Assembly (NCBI GenBank): GCA_026417995.1
Contig: JAOACF010000008.1
Span: forward strand, 1 to 39,102
Direction: 5' to 3'
DNA: 39,102 bases
DNA from: Negativicutes bacterium
GTDB taxonomy: Bacteria; Bacillota; Negativicutes; Sporomusales; JAOACF01
A program made the translations under genes and the position numbers. Within the stretch, counting starts at the first letter, position 1. Each line of letters starts with the position of its first letter. A model generated the notes under the pieces. That model did no database searches. It had not been told where the DNA came from and saw nothing but the letters and a program-made list of their open reading frames with translations. Shown here one piece after another: positions 16,375 through 24,329 of this stretch.

Positions 16375-16701
16375 TTAACCGATTTTTACTTTTGCAACAG
16401 TTCCCGCCAGCGCTTTAGCTTCAACGCACCAGCCGGCCGGGGTATTGTCTGTAGCTGTCTTGGTCAGCACACCATTCGTAGCATCCCAATACAGTGCCTC
16501 GCCAACCGCAAACGCGGCGTTGTTGACTGCAGGAAGCTCGTACACCCCCGTCACAGCGACAGAACCGATTCCGCTGACAGGAATATCCTCCAGCGCTACA
16601 CCAATGCGAGTAACAAGAGGAACAACGTCAAGATAACCTAATGCCGATGCGGCGGTATAGTCGATTACTTCGCCTTTTTGCACGAAAACAGCTTTACTCA
16701 T
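16375..16701 (-). CDS. DUF2190 capsid decoration protein
   Basis: A 108-residue protein with the DUF2190 pattern: KGEVIDYTAASALGYLDVVP and VGEALYWDATNGVLTKT. Members lie next to major capsid genes, and some are known to decorate or cement the capsid, like lambda gpD. ATG follows GGAGGTG. Confidence 0.85.
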   Translation of the reverse strand: MSKAVFVQKGEVIDYTAASALGYLDVVPLVTRIGVALEDIPVSGIGSVAVTGVYELPAVNNAAFAVGEALYWDATNGVLTKTATDNTPAGWCVEAKALAGTVAKVKIG

Positions 16702-16740
16702 GTTTACACCTCCAAACTATTTGTTAGAAGGGGCCTAATA

Positions 16741-18642
16741 TTAGGCCCCCGGGTTTTTGTACAGTCCGCGATAGTCAAGCACGGTTACGCCGTAGTCGAT
16801 GTAAATTCTCCACTTCATGCCGAGGACGTCAAAAGCGACTTGGGATTCAATAACAGGAGACTGTTGACCATTAAGGTAAGTAACCTCTATGGTATCGACC
16901 AGACCGGCCTGAGCGGCGAGATACCAAGCTTTATCACTATATTGATCCAGTTCGGCGTCGCATACCGGTACCAACCGGCCAACAAACGGGTTGCGCACAT
17001 TGGCGTTGTTCCCCGCCGGATCGGCGATACTGGTGAGCAGTTGCTCCGTTTTAGTTTCGAGCGCCGCAGGGATAAGGATAAACTTTGGCGCGATGTTTAA
17101 TGTTTCTTCGCCGCGAATATTTTTCTGCTTACGCATTGCTTCGCGGCCAGCTCCAAGAGTTTCAACTGAAGGAGCGGCGCCCGAGCCGGCAAGGTTACCG
17201 TGCGGGGCGGTAAAAATCCCTGAAGTAGTTGCTAACTTTTTGTAAACCAGTTTGTTAATACCTCGCCGGGCAGCAGCGGCATATCGGGCCGGCAGACGGG
17301 TTAATGCGCTCAAATCGTCATTGATAATTGCCTGACGGCTTAAGCTCCAGGAACGGCCAAAGGTCAGCACGGACTTTTTGGCGCTTTCTTCTTTAACCTC
17401 GTCGTGCTTGAATTCACCGTTAGTAGTCATCTGCTGCAGCTCGCCGGCTTCGGACAGTCGATAGTGAGTTGCCTCTTTAAAGTCAGGATTACTGCCGGTA
17501 CCGGTCCACGCTTCAAACGTAGTCTCAGCTGCAGCATATCCTTCGCTCAGCGACTTATTGGCCGCATTGGAAAGAATACCCGCAAACGCCCCTGCGCCGG
17601 TCAGCGCTTCCCTGATTAGCGCCTGATCGTCAAGATACCGGGCTTTAGTATTGCCTGCGCGCTCAAGGCACTCGATCATAAGATCGCGCAAACGCATGCT
17701 GCGCAGTTCTGTTGCGCCTTCAGCAGGCTTTTCAATACGCACTCCGCCGCGCAGCAGGATTGCGTCTGAAGCTGCACGGCTGAATTTTACAGCGTCCTCT
17801 TCCCCAACGCTTGCCCGTGCGGTTTCAGTAGGCTTGTTAATTTGCTTGAGTTGGCGAAGCACTTCGGCCTGCACTTCCGCCAAGGAGCGGCCGTCACTGA
17901 TAAACGGACCGGGGTCAACATTAAAATCACGGCAGAGAGCCGTAATCTCGGCGCAGCGCTTGCGCTCAGCTTGACGCTCTGCCTCTAAATCCACACTAAC
18001 CGCACTGGGAGATGCGGCAGCAGGCGGCTGATTGCCTCTTACCTCTGGTTGTTGTTGGTTGTTCGGAATAGTCATTCTACCATCTTCCCCCTCTTCATTT
18101 TCATCAATTTGTCTTCCAACGCCTACACTATCATCGGCAGGAACGGAAACGATGCTGATTTCAAGCGGCGTCCATCGCAAGGCAACATAAGCGGGCCCCA
18201 CTACACGGCCGCTCGAGGATGTTTTCCCTCCTGCAACCTCTTCCCAACTGTCTACGGAGTAGCCCACACTCACCCCGCGCAGCGTACCTGACTTAACTTT
18301 TTGCCAAATCAGTTCAGCTTGCTCATCATCATCAAACTGAACTTCTGCATAACCTTTTCTTTGCTGCTCATCAATCCAGCAACGAAGTATCTTGCCTAGC
18401 ACTGCGTCGCGTCGATGATTGAACAACAAAACACCCAGGCCGTTTTCAAATCTTGACAGATTCACAGACTGGGCGTCTATCTGTAAAACTTCGGATCCAT
18501 ACCACCTGCCTACTGGCTGCTCAGATGCAAACGACAGCGTTACCGTTCGGCTATCTTCGTTAATAGCTTCAACATTAATCGTCGTCGCTTCCCTGACCAT
18601 TCTTTGCGCTACCGGTGGCTGATTGCGCTGAGACTTTGGCAC
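16741..18642 (-). CDS. Fused prohead protease and major capsid protein
   Basis: A 633-residue fusion. Residues 15-175 are an HK97-type prohead protease with probable triad His76 (LLFNHRRD), Ser125 (LRGVSVGY) and Glu161 (TPLEISIVS). A linker of about 80 residues rich in Q, P and A is followed by a scaffold-like helical stretch (about 215-260), then the HK97-fold capsid domain (to 633). The protease should cut itself off during head maturation. In HK97 these are separate genes. GTG follows AAGGAGG, 67 bases inside the portal gene. Confidence 0.92.
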   Translation of the reverse strand: MPKSQRNQPPVAQRMVREATTINVEAINEDSRTVTLSFASEQPVGRWYGSEVLQIDAQSVNLSRFENGLGVLLFNHRRDAVLGKILRCWIDEQQRKGYAEVQFDDDEQAELIWQKVKSGTLRGVSVGYSVDSWEEVAGGKTSSSGRVVGPAYVALRWTPLEISIVSVPADDSVGVGRQIDENEEGEDGRMTIPNNQQQPEVRGNQPPAAASPSAVSVDLEAERQAERKRCAEITALCRDFNVDPGPFISDGRSLAEVQAEVLRQLKQINKPTETARASVGEEDAVKFSRAASDAILLRGGVRIEKPAEGATELRSMRLRDLMIECLERAGNTKARYLDDQALIREALTGAGAFAGILSNAANKSLSEGYAAAETTFEAWTGTGSNPDFKEATHYRLSEAGELQQMTTNGEFKHDEVKEESAKKSVLTFGRSWSLSRQAIINDDLSALTRLPARYAAAARRGINKLVYKKLATTSGIFTAPHGNLAGSGAAPSVETLGAGREAMRKQKNIRGEETLNIAPKFILIPAALETKTEQLLTSIADPAGNNANVRNPFVGRLVPVCDAELDQYSDKAWYLAAQAGLVDTIEVTYLNGQQSPVIESQVAFDVLGMKWRIYIDYGVTVLDYRGLYKNPGA

Positions 18643-20134
18643 TAATCATTCCTCCTTCCATTGAAATTCCGTATTTATTTTCGAGTTCTTTGATATATGC
18701 CAATTCACGGGCGCGCTGTTCTAATACTTCGCGCCAGTCGTAGCCGGTACGGGCGCAAACACCGGCAAGGTTATCTTGACCTGTAGTAATAGCCATTTCA
18801 TTTGCCTTAATCTCTTTCACCGGGTCAATCCAACTCCAGCCGGGAGCTATCCAGCGATGCCGCAGATACTTAGCTTTGTTCTGCCAAAAGTCCGGGATAC
18901 TAAGTTCACCCGACAGTACAGCGCTAATAATTACTTCCGTGTACACTTCGCTAAGAAAATGGTCGATGAGCCACTGTTGCCAATCTTCATATGTGCGCTG
19001 GTCTTCTAAAAGCCCTTGTCTTGCACTTGAGTAGTTAACTTGGCTCATATCCCGACTGGTAGCCTCATAGCTTAACCCTTGACCGGCTCCCATTAGCCGC
19101 TGGTAAAGAGACACAAACTCTTTTGTGTTCGCAGCTTGACCGGCCGGGACTACCGCGCTAACGTCATCGCCCGGCTGCAGTTCCATAATCATTCCGGGAC
19201 TAAGTTTTTTGCGCTTATAGCCTGTCTTAGGGTCATAGTCTTGACTGGTCGCAGTAGTATTAATGCCGCGTCCAAGGCTTCCGCTTGGCACCGAACGCTT
19301 TATAAAAGCGCTTAAGCTTGCCAGAATTTTCTCCTTAATGCCAACAGCGTCTAAATATTCTTCCGTGTCATTAGCCCTGGCGATAGCCGGTGCCAGATCG
19401 GATATTTCCCTAATCTGAGACGGAAGCGTTTTGCGGAACAAGTATATCACCCGGTTCGCTGGTATGCGTTCGGTTTTACCTGTAAACCAGCCATCAGGTG
19501 AAAACAGTTTTAGATGATACGCGACCGGCTTTTGCTGGCTGTCGACTTCAATCCCGTTAACAATCACGTTTGTCCCGTTCCGCGTCATACCGCCACTGTC
19601 AAGATCATCGACTTCGCGTGCCTGCAGTTGAAATGGAAACCGCTTGTTCCCGGAATAGGTTTTGATAAACAAAATGCCGCCGTCTACTTTCGTGCGGCGG
19701 ACAGCCATTTTGCACTGCTCCCAAAACGCCAAAACGCCAGTGGTATCGCAATTGCGCGGCTTTTGCCATTCTTCAAATACAGCTTCTAACTTGGCGTTGA
19801 GATCTTCATCGCCAGTATTTGCCTGCACACGAAAACCTGTCGCTACAACATTACGTTCCAACACGCCGATAATACCACCGGCAATATCGCTGTTGCGCTC
19901 TAAATGGCGACCTCTGGCACGAATAAAATCGCGCTGCGGTTGGTTGATTTGTTCGGACTTGGCGTTGATAGGCACCCATCCCTCGGATCGACGGTCAATA
20001 TCGCCGGCCGTATATGCCCCCCGGATGGCATTGCGCCAAGCCATTCGGAAGTATCCCCACCTGGGGCTTAACCAGGCAGCAGCACGATCCAAAATATTCC
20101 CTTTCACATCAGGTGAACGTTGTTTTTCTTCCAC
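18575..20134 (-). CDS. Portal protein, lambda family
   Basis: A 519-residue protein forming the dodecameric DNA gate at one head vertex. The N-terminal QRDFIRARGRHLERNSDIAG and NVVATGFRVQ blocks, and the central FRKTLPSQIREISDLAPAI and YEATSRDMSQVNYSSARQG blocks, are typical of the lambda portal family. GTG follows GAGGAGGG. Length is usual for the family. Confidence 0.95.
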   Translation of the reverse strand: MEEKQRSPDVKGNILDRAAAWLSPRWGYFRMAWRNAIRGAYTAGDIDRRSEGWVPINAKSEQINQPQRDFIRARGRHLERNSDIAGGIIGVLERNVVATGFRVQANTGDEDLNAKLEAVFEEWQKPRNCDTTGVLAFWEQCKMAVRRTKVDGGILFIKTYSGNKRFPFQLQAREVDDLDSGGMTRNGTNVIVNGIEVDSQQKPVAYHLKLFSPDGWFTGKTERIPANRVIYLFRKTLPSQIREISDLAPAIARANDTEEYLDAVGIKEKILASLSAFIKRSVPSGSLGRGINTTATSQDYDPKTGYKRKKLSPGMIMELQPGDDVSAVVPAGQAANTKEFVSLYQRLMGAGQGLSYEATSRDMSQVNYSSARQGLLEDQRTYEDWQQWLIDHFLSEVYTEVIISAVLSGELSIPDFWQNKAKYLRHRWIAPGWSWIDPVKEIKANEMAITTGQDNLAGVCARTGYDWREVLEQRARELAYIKELENKYGISMEGGMISAKVSAQSATGSAKNGQGSDDD

Positions 20135-20146
20135 TCTTTACCCTCC

Positions 20147-20347
20147 TCATCGATAATAGGCAACGGTATATATACCGTCACTGTTTTCAGCCGCAGCAAT
20201 TTCCTGCTGCAGCTGCCTGCGTTCGCGGTAAAGCGTTGCCAAGTCGCCGCGGCGAATGAGCCTATTTCCTATACGATATTCTTGCGCACCGTTTTCAATC
20301 TTTTGGATTGCAAGATTAATTTGATCCATTTGTTCTTGCAATGTCAT
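20147..20347 (-). CDS. Head-tail connector gpW-like
   Basis: A 66-residue helical protein between terminase and portal, as lambda W (68 residues). The RLIRRGDLATLYRERRQLQQ block is characteristic. Its ATG overlaps the terminase stop (ATGA). gpW stabilises the packaged head and prepares it for the tail. Confidence 0.88.
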   Translation of the reverse strand: MTLQEQMDQINLAIQKIENGAQEYRIGNRLIRRGDLATLYRERRQLQQEIAAAENSDGIYTVAYYR

Positions 20348-22188
20348 TCAAGCCAATCCTCCTTCACCTTTATCCATTCCTGCTCCTCGCGAACGGAATA
20401 AGCCGGCTCTTGCGCTGGTAAATCTTCCAGATATCGCACATGGAGCAAATCAGCAGCAAGTGCAGCATATACCTCACAGTCTAAATAATGGTTGGGTGTT
20501 GCCGATGTCTTCTGTTTCCATGTTTCAACTTCTTTGTTGCCCTTACGCTCACGCACCCGATGTTCTGATGTTAATTGAGTTGCATAATCAAGATCACAGT
20601 CGGCATGCACCATAAAGCACCCCTCCCCGGTATCCCGGTTAAGTCGGGCGGCAATCATATTCTTATACTGATCAGTATCTAAGATATACAACGTTTGGCC
20701 ATGAAACTTAGACCCCGGACTGTCTATCGATGTTTTACGGTATCGCTGCAGCATTGGATTAGAGCTGCCCTTAACCGGTACCGCCCAATCCTGGTTCATC
20801 AAGCAAAATTCATAAACAGTTTCAGTGTCGTAACCGGAGTCAATCGCACAGAGGTTAACCACCCAGCGCAGCTCTCCATTCTGATCCGGCCAGCGGCGGT
20901 TCATTATCTTCTCCAAATCAGCCCAGGCTTCAACTTCGCCATGTGCAATGTTCTGACTTGTCATGCGCGCCCCCCAGGCCCTGATTGTCCAGTACATGCG
21001 ATTAACCTGCACGTCTACGCCAGCCGTCAAAAGCTGTGCATACTCCGGCACTACGCCGGCAGGGATATTTGTTTGCCTGCTCATCACCAGATCACTATCC
21101 AAACTGGCCGCTTTTTCTTCCCAAGGCTCAGCTAACCAAGAATTAACAAAGTTCATTAAATCTTCCGGAGTGTCTTTTGAAGCGAGAAATTTTGCCGCCA
21201 CATCGCCAAAAGTTAACCAGGGCGAATAAATCGAACTAAGGTGAAACCCGACTGACCGCACGCGGCCGATCGGCGTGTTCTCAGGTACCCATTCCCCGTT
21301 GCGCAGCATCTCCATCTTATGCCGGTCGTCTATGCGCTGGCCGCAGCTAACGCACTCATACCACGCCGCATAACGGACAAGCTGCGGATCCCGCATATCC
21401 TGCGGCCATTTAACTTGCTTAAAATCAAGCTGCTGCCGGCTGCCGCAATGAGGGCACGGGACGTGATACTTAAGCTTTAAATCTGATTTTAAGTAAGCTT
21501 GCCAAATATTACCGTGTTTTGTGGTTGGTGTCGACACCTTAACAATCTTGCGATTATAGAATGTCTTCATACGCTCTTCTGCCAGCGCCAAGGGGCTTGC
21601 TTCTTTTCCGGACCACTTCGGGTATTTATCAATCTCATCAAAAAAGACGTACCGGACAGGCCGGGACGCCAAGTTTGAAGGCGAATTTGCACCAACGAGC
21701 GCGATATAGTTGTTTGTAAATTGCAGCTCAAGCTTTTCACTGGCACGTCTATTAAACTTCTCTGCCACTGCTGGCGAAAGCTCGAACATTGGGATAAGCC
21801 GGTTTTCACTAGCAAACTCTGCAAGCTTATCGGTCGGATAAACGATAACAGCCGGGCCCGGGTCCTGGTCAACGGCATAACAAAGCATGTTATATTCTGC
21901 CTCGGTCTTTCCAAGCTGGCTGCCGGCACAAAAAGTGATCTCCTCAATGCCGTCTTCGCAGAATACATCCATGATTTTGCGTAAATACGGGGTCCTTTCT
22001 GTTTTCCATGCACCTGGGGAAGCGCTAGATTTTTCATCAAGTATTCGGTTCTTATCAGCCCATTGAGATACTGTCAACTTCTCAGGCGGTTTAAATACAC
22101 AAAAAGCGTCAGCGATATAAGGAGGCCAATTACTTGCGCTGTAAGAATTCACCTTTGGCAAGCTGGCCAAGCGCGTTTTGCACCGCAT
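20344..22188 (-). CDS. Terminase large subunit (GpA family)
   Basis: The packaging motor, with about 614 residues from this start. The P-loop FCAGSQLGKTE lies about 85-95, and the Walker B segment RYVFFDEIDKYP follows. A CPHC...CVSC zinc-type pair is near the middle and the nuclease region with DSGYDTETVYEF is in the C-terminal half. The ORF-track start (22257) lies deep in the small-subunit gene. ATG 22188 has AAGGTGG upstream, and GTG 22152 is an alternative nearer the end of that gene. GpA-type terminases usually cut at cos. Confidence 0.93.
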   Translation of the reverse strand: MRCKTRLASLPKVNSYSASNWPPYIADAFCVFKPPEKLTVSQWADKNRILDEKSSASPGAWKTERTPYLRKIMDVFCEDGIEEITFCAGSQLGKTEAEYNMLCYAVDQDPGPAVIVYPTDKLAEFASENRLIPMFELSPAVAEKFNRRASEKLELQFTNNYIALVGANSPSNLASRPVRYVFFDEIDKYPKWSGKEASPLALAEERMKTFYNRKIVKVSTPTTKHGNIWQAYLKSDLKLKYHVPCPHCGSRQQLDFKQVKWPQDMRDPQLVRYAAWYECVSCGQRIDDRHKMEMLRNGEWVPENTPIGRVRSVGFHLSSIYSPWLTFGDVAAKFLASKDTPEDLMNFVNSWLAEPWEEKAASLDSDLVMSRQTNIPAGVVPEYAQLLTAGVDVQVNRMYWTIRAWGARMTSQNIAHGEVEAWADLEKIMNRRWPDQNGELRWVVNLCAIDSGYDTETVYEFCLMNQDWAVPVKGSSNPMLQRYRKTSIDSPGSKFHGQTLYILDTDQYKNMIAARLNRDTGEGCFMVHADCDLDYATQLTSEHRVRERKGNKEVETWKQKTSATPNHYLDCEVYAALAADLLHVRYLEDLPAQEPAYSVREEQEWIKVKEDWLE

Positions 22189-22651
22189 TATCCACCACCT
22201 TCTTCGCCTCCAGGGCAACATCGGGATCAAATGTATTGAGTTCTGTCGCGATCTCATGACCGATGGCCAGCAAAGCGCGCTTTAAAACAGTAAATAATCG
22301 CTTTAAATCTTGGGTAACTTCCGCAGTCGCGACATACTCACCACGCTGTACAGCCAGCTTGATTGCTTCCTGTGCGGCCTTTGCTTCGCGGTAATTAGCT
22401 TCTGCCATCAACTTACGTGCCTCAGGGCTGAGGTCGCCAGCTTTAGCGCCATATTTCCACTCTACGAGCTTTTTTATGTCCCATTTACCATAGCCTTCTT
22501 TAGGGGCACCGCGCTTTTCCCAATCTGAAAGTGTTTGAGCGCTCACTCCAAAAAATGCGCACGTTTCTGACGTACCGCGAATCCACCAGTCCTCTGGCTT
22601 TTTTAGCAATGTGTCCTTGGTAGATGTACTGTTACGTTTTTTTTCTGCCAT
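22130..22651 (-). CDS. Terminase small subunit (Nu1-like)
   Basis: A 173-residue DNA-recognition subunit. The N-terminal winged helix (TCAFFGVSAQTLSDWEKRG, then KWDIKKLVEWKYG) is followed by a long helical part for contact with the large subunit, as in Nu1 families. It probably binds the cos region just upstream. Start ATG; the leader before it is GC-rich and the ribosome site is weak. Confidence 0.88.
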   Translation of the reverse strand: MAEKKRNSTSTKDTLLKKPEDWWIRGTSETCAFFGVSAQTLSDWEKRGAPKEGYGKWDIKKLVEWKYGAKAGDLSPEARKLMAEANYREAKAAQEAIKLAVQRGEYVATAEVTQDLKRLFTVLKRALLAIGHEIATELNTFDPDVALEAKKVVDNAVQNALGQLAKGEFLQRK

Positions 22652-22691
22652 AAAAGTTTCAACCCCAAAAAATGGTTTTTACGGAGAAAAT

Positions 22692-22734
22692 TTCCGCGGC
22701 GCGCCCGACCCCTGATGCCGGCCCCCTCGCGGAA
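22692..22734. other. Candidate cos site
   Basis: The 93-base gap before the small terminase gene holds a GC-rich block flanked by TTCCGCG (22692-22698) and CGCGGAA (22728-22734), an inverted repeat. Phages with GpA/Nu1 terminases carry cos immediately upstream of the small subunit. The exact nick positions cannot be read from sequence. Confidence 0.5.
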
Positions 22735-22744
22735 GGACCCGCAA

Positions 22745-22966
22745 TCACTTGAGCACCCCTGTCACTCTGTCTGACCTGTACCCGCCCTGACCCGGCCGGC
22801 AATTTGGAACAAACGGAGGCTTCATTAGCTGCTGATAATCAGGCTCCGACTTACCCCTGCGCCTGGTGACGCATAGGTTATCTACGATACCAATCTGTTT
22901 AGCCGTACAGCACTGATCTCGATTATGCCTGCATTTTTCGTTGTCGCATAATACCACAGTAGCCAT
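22745..22966 (-). CDS. Small cysteine-rich protein at the head of the late operon
   Basis: A 73-residue protein with seven cysteines, beginning VVLCDNEKCRHNRDQCCTA, likely a metal-binding knuckle. The ATG at 22966 is chosen because GGAGGTGA precedes it; the ORF-track GTG lies within that site. It lies between the early terminator and the candidate cos. Family unknown. Confidence 0.75.
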   Translation of the reverse strand: MATVVLCDNEKCRHNRDQCCTAKQIGIVDNLCVTRRRGKSEPDYQQLMKPPFVPNCRPGQGGYRSDRVTGVLK

Positions 22967-22984
22967 GACGATCACCTCCGTAAT

Positions 22985-23022
22985 GGTAAAAGAAAAAGCC
23001 GCCTACGAATGTAAGCAGCTTT
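22985..23022 (-). terminator. Terminator between early and late genes
   Basis: On the minus strand AAAGCTGCTTAC-ATTC-GTAGGCGGCTTT forms a twelve-pair stem (two G-U pairs), followed by TTCTTTT. It stands between the late-regulator gene and the late operon, so late transcription from upstream would need read-through or antitermination. Confidence 0.8.
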
Positions 23023-23043
23023 AGATAATTATTCCACAATACC

Positions 23044-23072
23044 ATATTATCACGGCAAATTTGCCATGTCAC
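23044..23072 (-). promoter_or_regulatory. Candidate late promoter with palindrome in the spacer
   Basis: On the minus strand GTGACA and TAATAT are 17 bases apart. The spacer holds the perfect palindrome GGCAAATTTGCC (23054-23065). The nested dyads CATGTCA...TGACATG and TGTCAT...ATGACA overlap the -35 side, at the end of the regulator gene. These could be activator sites for the adjacent late regulator. Confidence 0.5.
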
Positions 23073-23080
23073 TGTCATCT

Positions 23081-23614
23081 TTATGACATGTCCATTATGC
23101 TGTCCATACCAAAGATTAAGGCGCTTAATTTTTCACAAGCATCACGGATATCACGATAACATGTGCGCTCCTCAATCCCCTCACGCCGCATAATTTCAGC
23201 CATTTCAACGTTTTCGAAATAATACGCACTCAAAACTCTATACCGCCTTTTATCTTCTTCCCTCTTTGATTTTTCACAATAAACCGCATAGAGATCTAAC
23301 ATAGTGTCAATATGTGTCAAGATGATGTAAGTGCGAGTAACCGATTTTTTTATAGATTCGATATATGTTTTACTATCAAACCTTTCCATTGCATCCAAAA
23401 TATCTATAGCGTTTTCAGTGGTTTGTTGGAGACTGTAAACTGATCTGCTACAATGTTCTTTAAGAAGATGATAATTTTTTAGCAGCAACCTAGTATTACG
23501 GAGTCGCTTATCGTGTCGCGATTTGACTTGCTTTTTTCGCTGTTCCTCCATATACTCGATAGCTGCTTTGACGCCAGTTTCTGCCGCTAATGTCACGATT
23601 TGGTCTTTGTTCAT
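23081..23614 (-). CDS. Putative late transcription regulator (RinA/ArpU-like)
   Basis: A 177-residue, mostly helical basic protein, last gene of the early region. The C-terminal AYYFENVEMAEIMRREGIEE followed by RTCYRDIRDACEKL is a sigma-region-4/HTH-like unit, as in phage late activators of the RinA, ArpU and LtR type. These switch on packaging and structural genes. Its ATG overlaps the upstream stop (ATGA). Promoter-like dyads lie immediately downstream. Confidence 0.75.
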   Translation of the reverse strand: MNKDQIVTLAAETGVKAAIEYMEEQRKKQVKSRHDKRLRNTRLLLKNYHLLKEHCSRSVYSLQQTTENAIDILDAMERFDSKTYIESIKKSVTRTYIILTHIDTMLDLYAVYCEKSKREEDKRRYRVLSAYYFENVEMAEIMRREGIEERTCYRDIRDACEKLSALIFGMDSIMDMS

Positions 23615-24021
23615 CTTACTCCTCCCGTGGGCTGCACGATCATTCGCCCTGTATCATATCTCTTGCGCAGTTCTCGCAGACACATAATCAGTACATCAGT
23701 AAAATCGTTCAGACATTGCTTTTCAATATCGTATTGCTCCTGCGACATCCAACCCCGAAATCCCTGCGGGTCAATGATTGGCTTTACCACAAAACCAAAC
23801 TGATCATCACGCACTAAATTGGCGCCGACGCGCCTGATATAGTCAAGCCGTTCAAATAGTTGTTTGTTCGGTGTTACCGTATCAGCTATTATGAAAAGCT
23901 CCAGCCACAGATGACTATCCGCCGGCGAATATGGATATTGATCACGGTACACTCTCCCGAAATGATTGAGCACTGCCTCATGATGTTTTGGGTGTTGCTG
24001 AATGAAGTCGTATAGCTCCAT
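23611..24021 (-). CDS. Hypothetical early protein
   Basis: A 136-residue protein coupled to the late regulator. ATG 24021 is chosen because GAGGAG stands eight bases upstream; the ORF-track GTG would have no ribosome site. It is tryptophan- and aromatic-rich (DSHLWLELFIIADT) with a charged C-terminus. I do not recognise a family. Its leader lies beside the iteron array. Confidence 0.65.
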   Translation of the reverse strand: MELYDFIQQHPKHHEAVLNHFGRVYRDQYPYSPADSHLWLELFIIADTVTPNKQLFERLDYIRRVGANLVRDDQFGFVVKPIIDPQGFRGWMSQEQYDIEKQCLNDFTDVLIMCLRELRKRYDTGRMIVQPTGGVR

Positions 24022-24039
24022 GGTAGTCACTCCTCTTCT

Positions 24040-24326
24040 AGTTGGTTCAGTTGGATCATAGTTGGGTCAAAAGTTGGATCAAAAAAATCCAGTATTTATA
24101 AGGCTTCGTTGGCATTTGAACCAACTGATACAACCAATTTTACAAAAAACATAGTTATAGAAAATATACCTTGTTGATATGGTACCTTTATAAGGTGGCA
24201 TGGTGGTTTTACTCTGTATATATAAATATTAGTTGGATCAGTTGTATCAATCCTTATAAATATAGATATATCAAGGCTTTGCGCTGAACCAACTTTGATC
24301 CAACTTTGATCCAACTTGATCCAACT
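24040..24326. repeat. Symmetric iteron array, candidate replication origin
   Basis: Twelve copies of a ten-base element, consensus AGTTGGATCA, fill the 300-base gap after the primase-helicase gene. Four face right (24040, 24049, 24060, 24072), two left (24117, 24126), two right (24231, 24240) and four left (24285, 24296, 24307, 24317). Neighbouring copies start 9-12 bases apart, near one helix turn. The array is almost mirror-symmetric around an AT-rich core of about 95 bases (24136-24230). No real gene lies here. It looks like an iteron origin bound by an initiator protein; an operator role is the alternative. Confidence 0.8.
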
Positions 24327-24329
24327 TTT

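Noticed and set aside
20344-22257. Full-length 637-residue terminase start at 22257
   Set aside because: The extra N-terminus is the small-subunit gene in another frame (Arg/Trp-rich, unlike the family).
24096-24314. 72-residue ORF on the minus strand in the gap after the primase gene
   Set aside because: It is built from the iterons and AT-rich core, has no ribosome site and a random-looking protein sequence.
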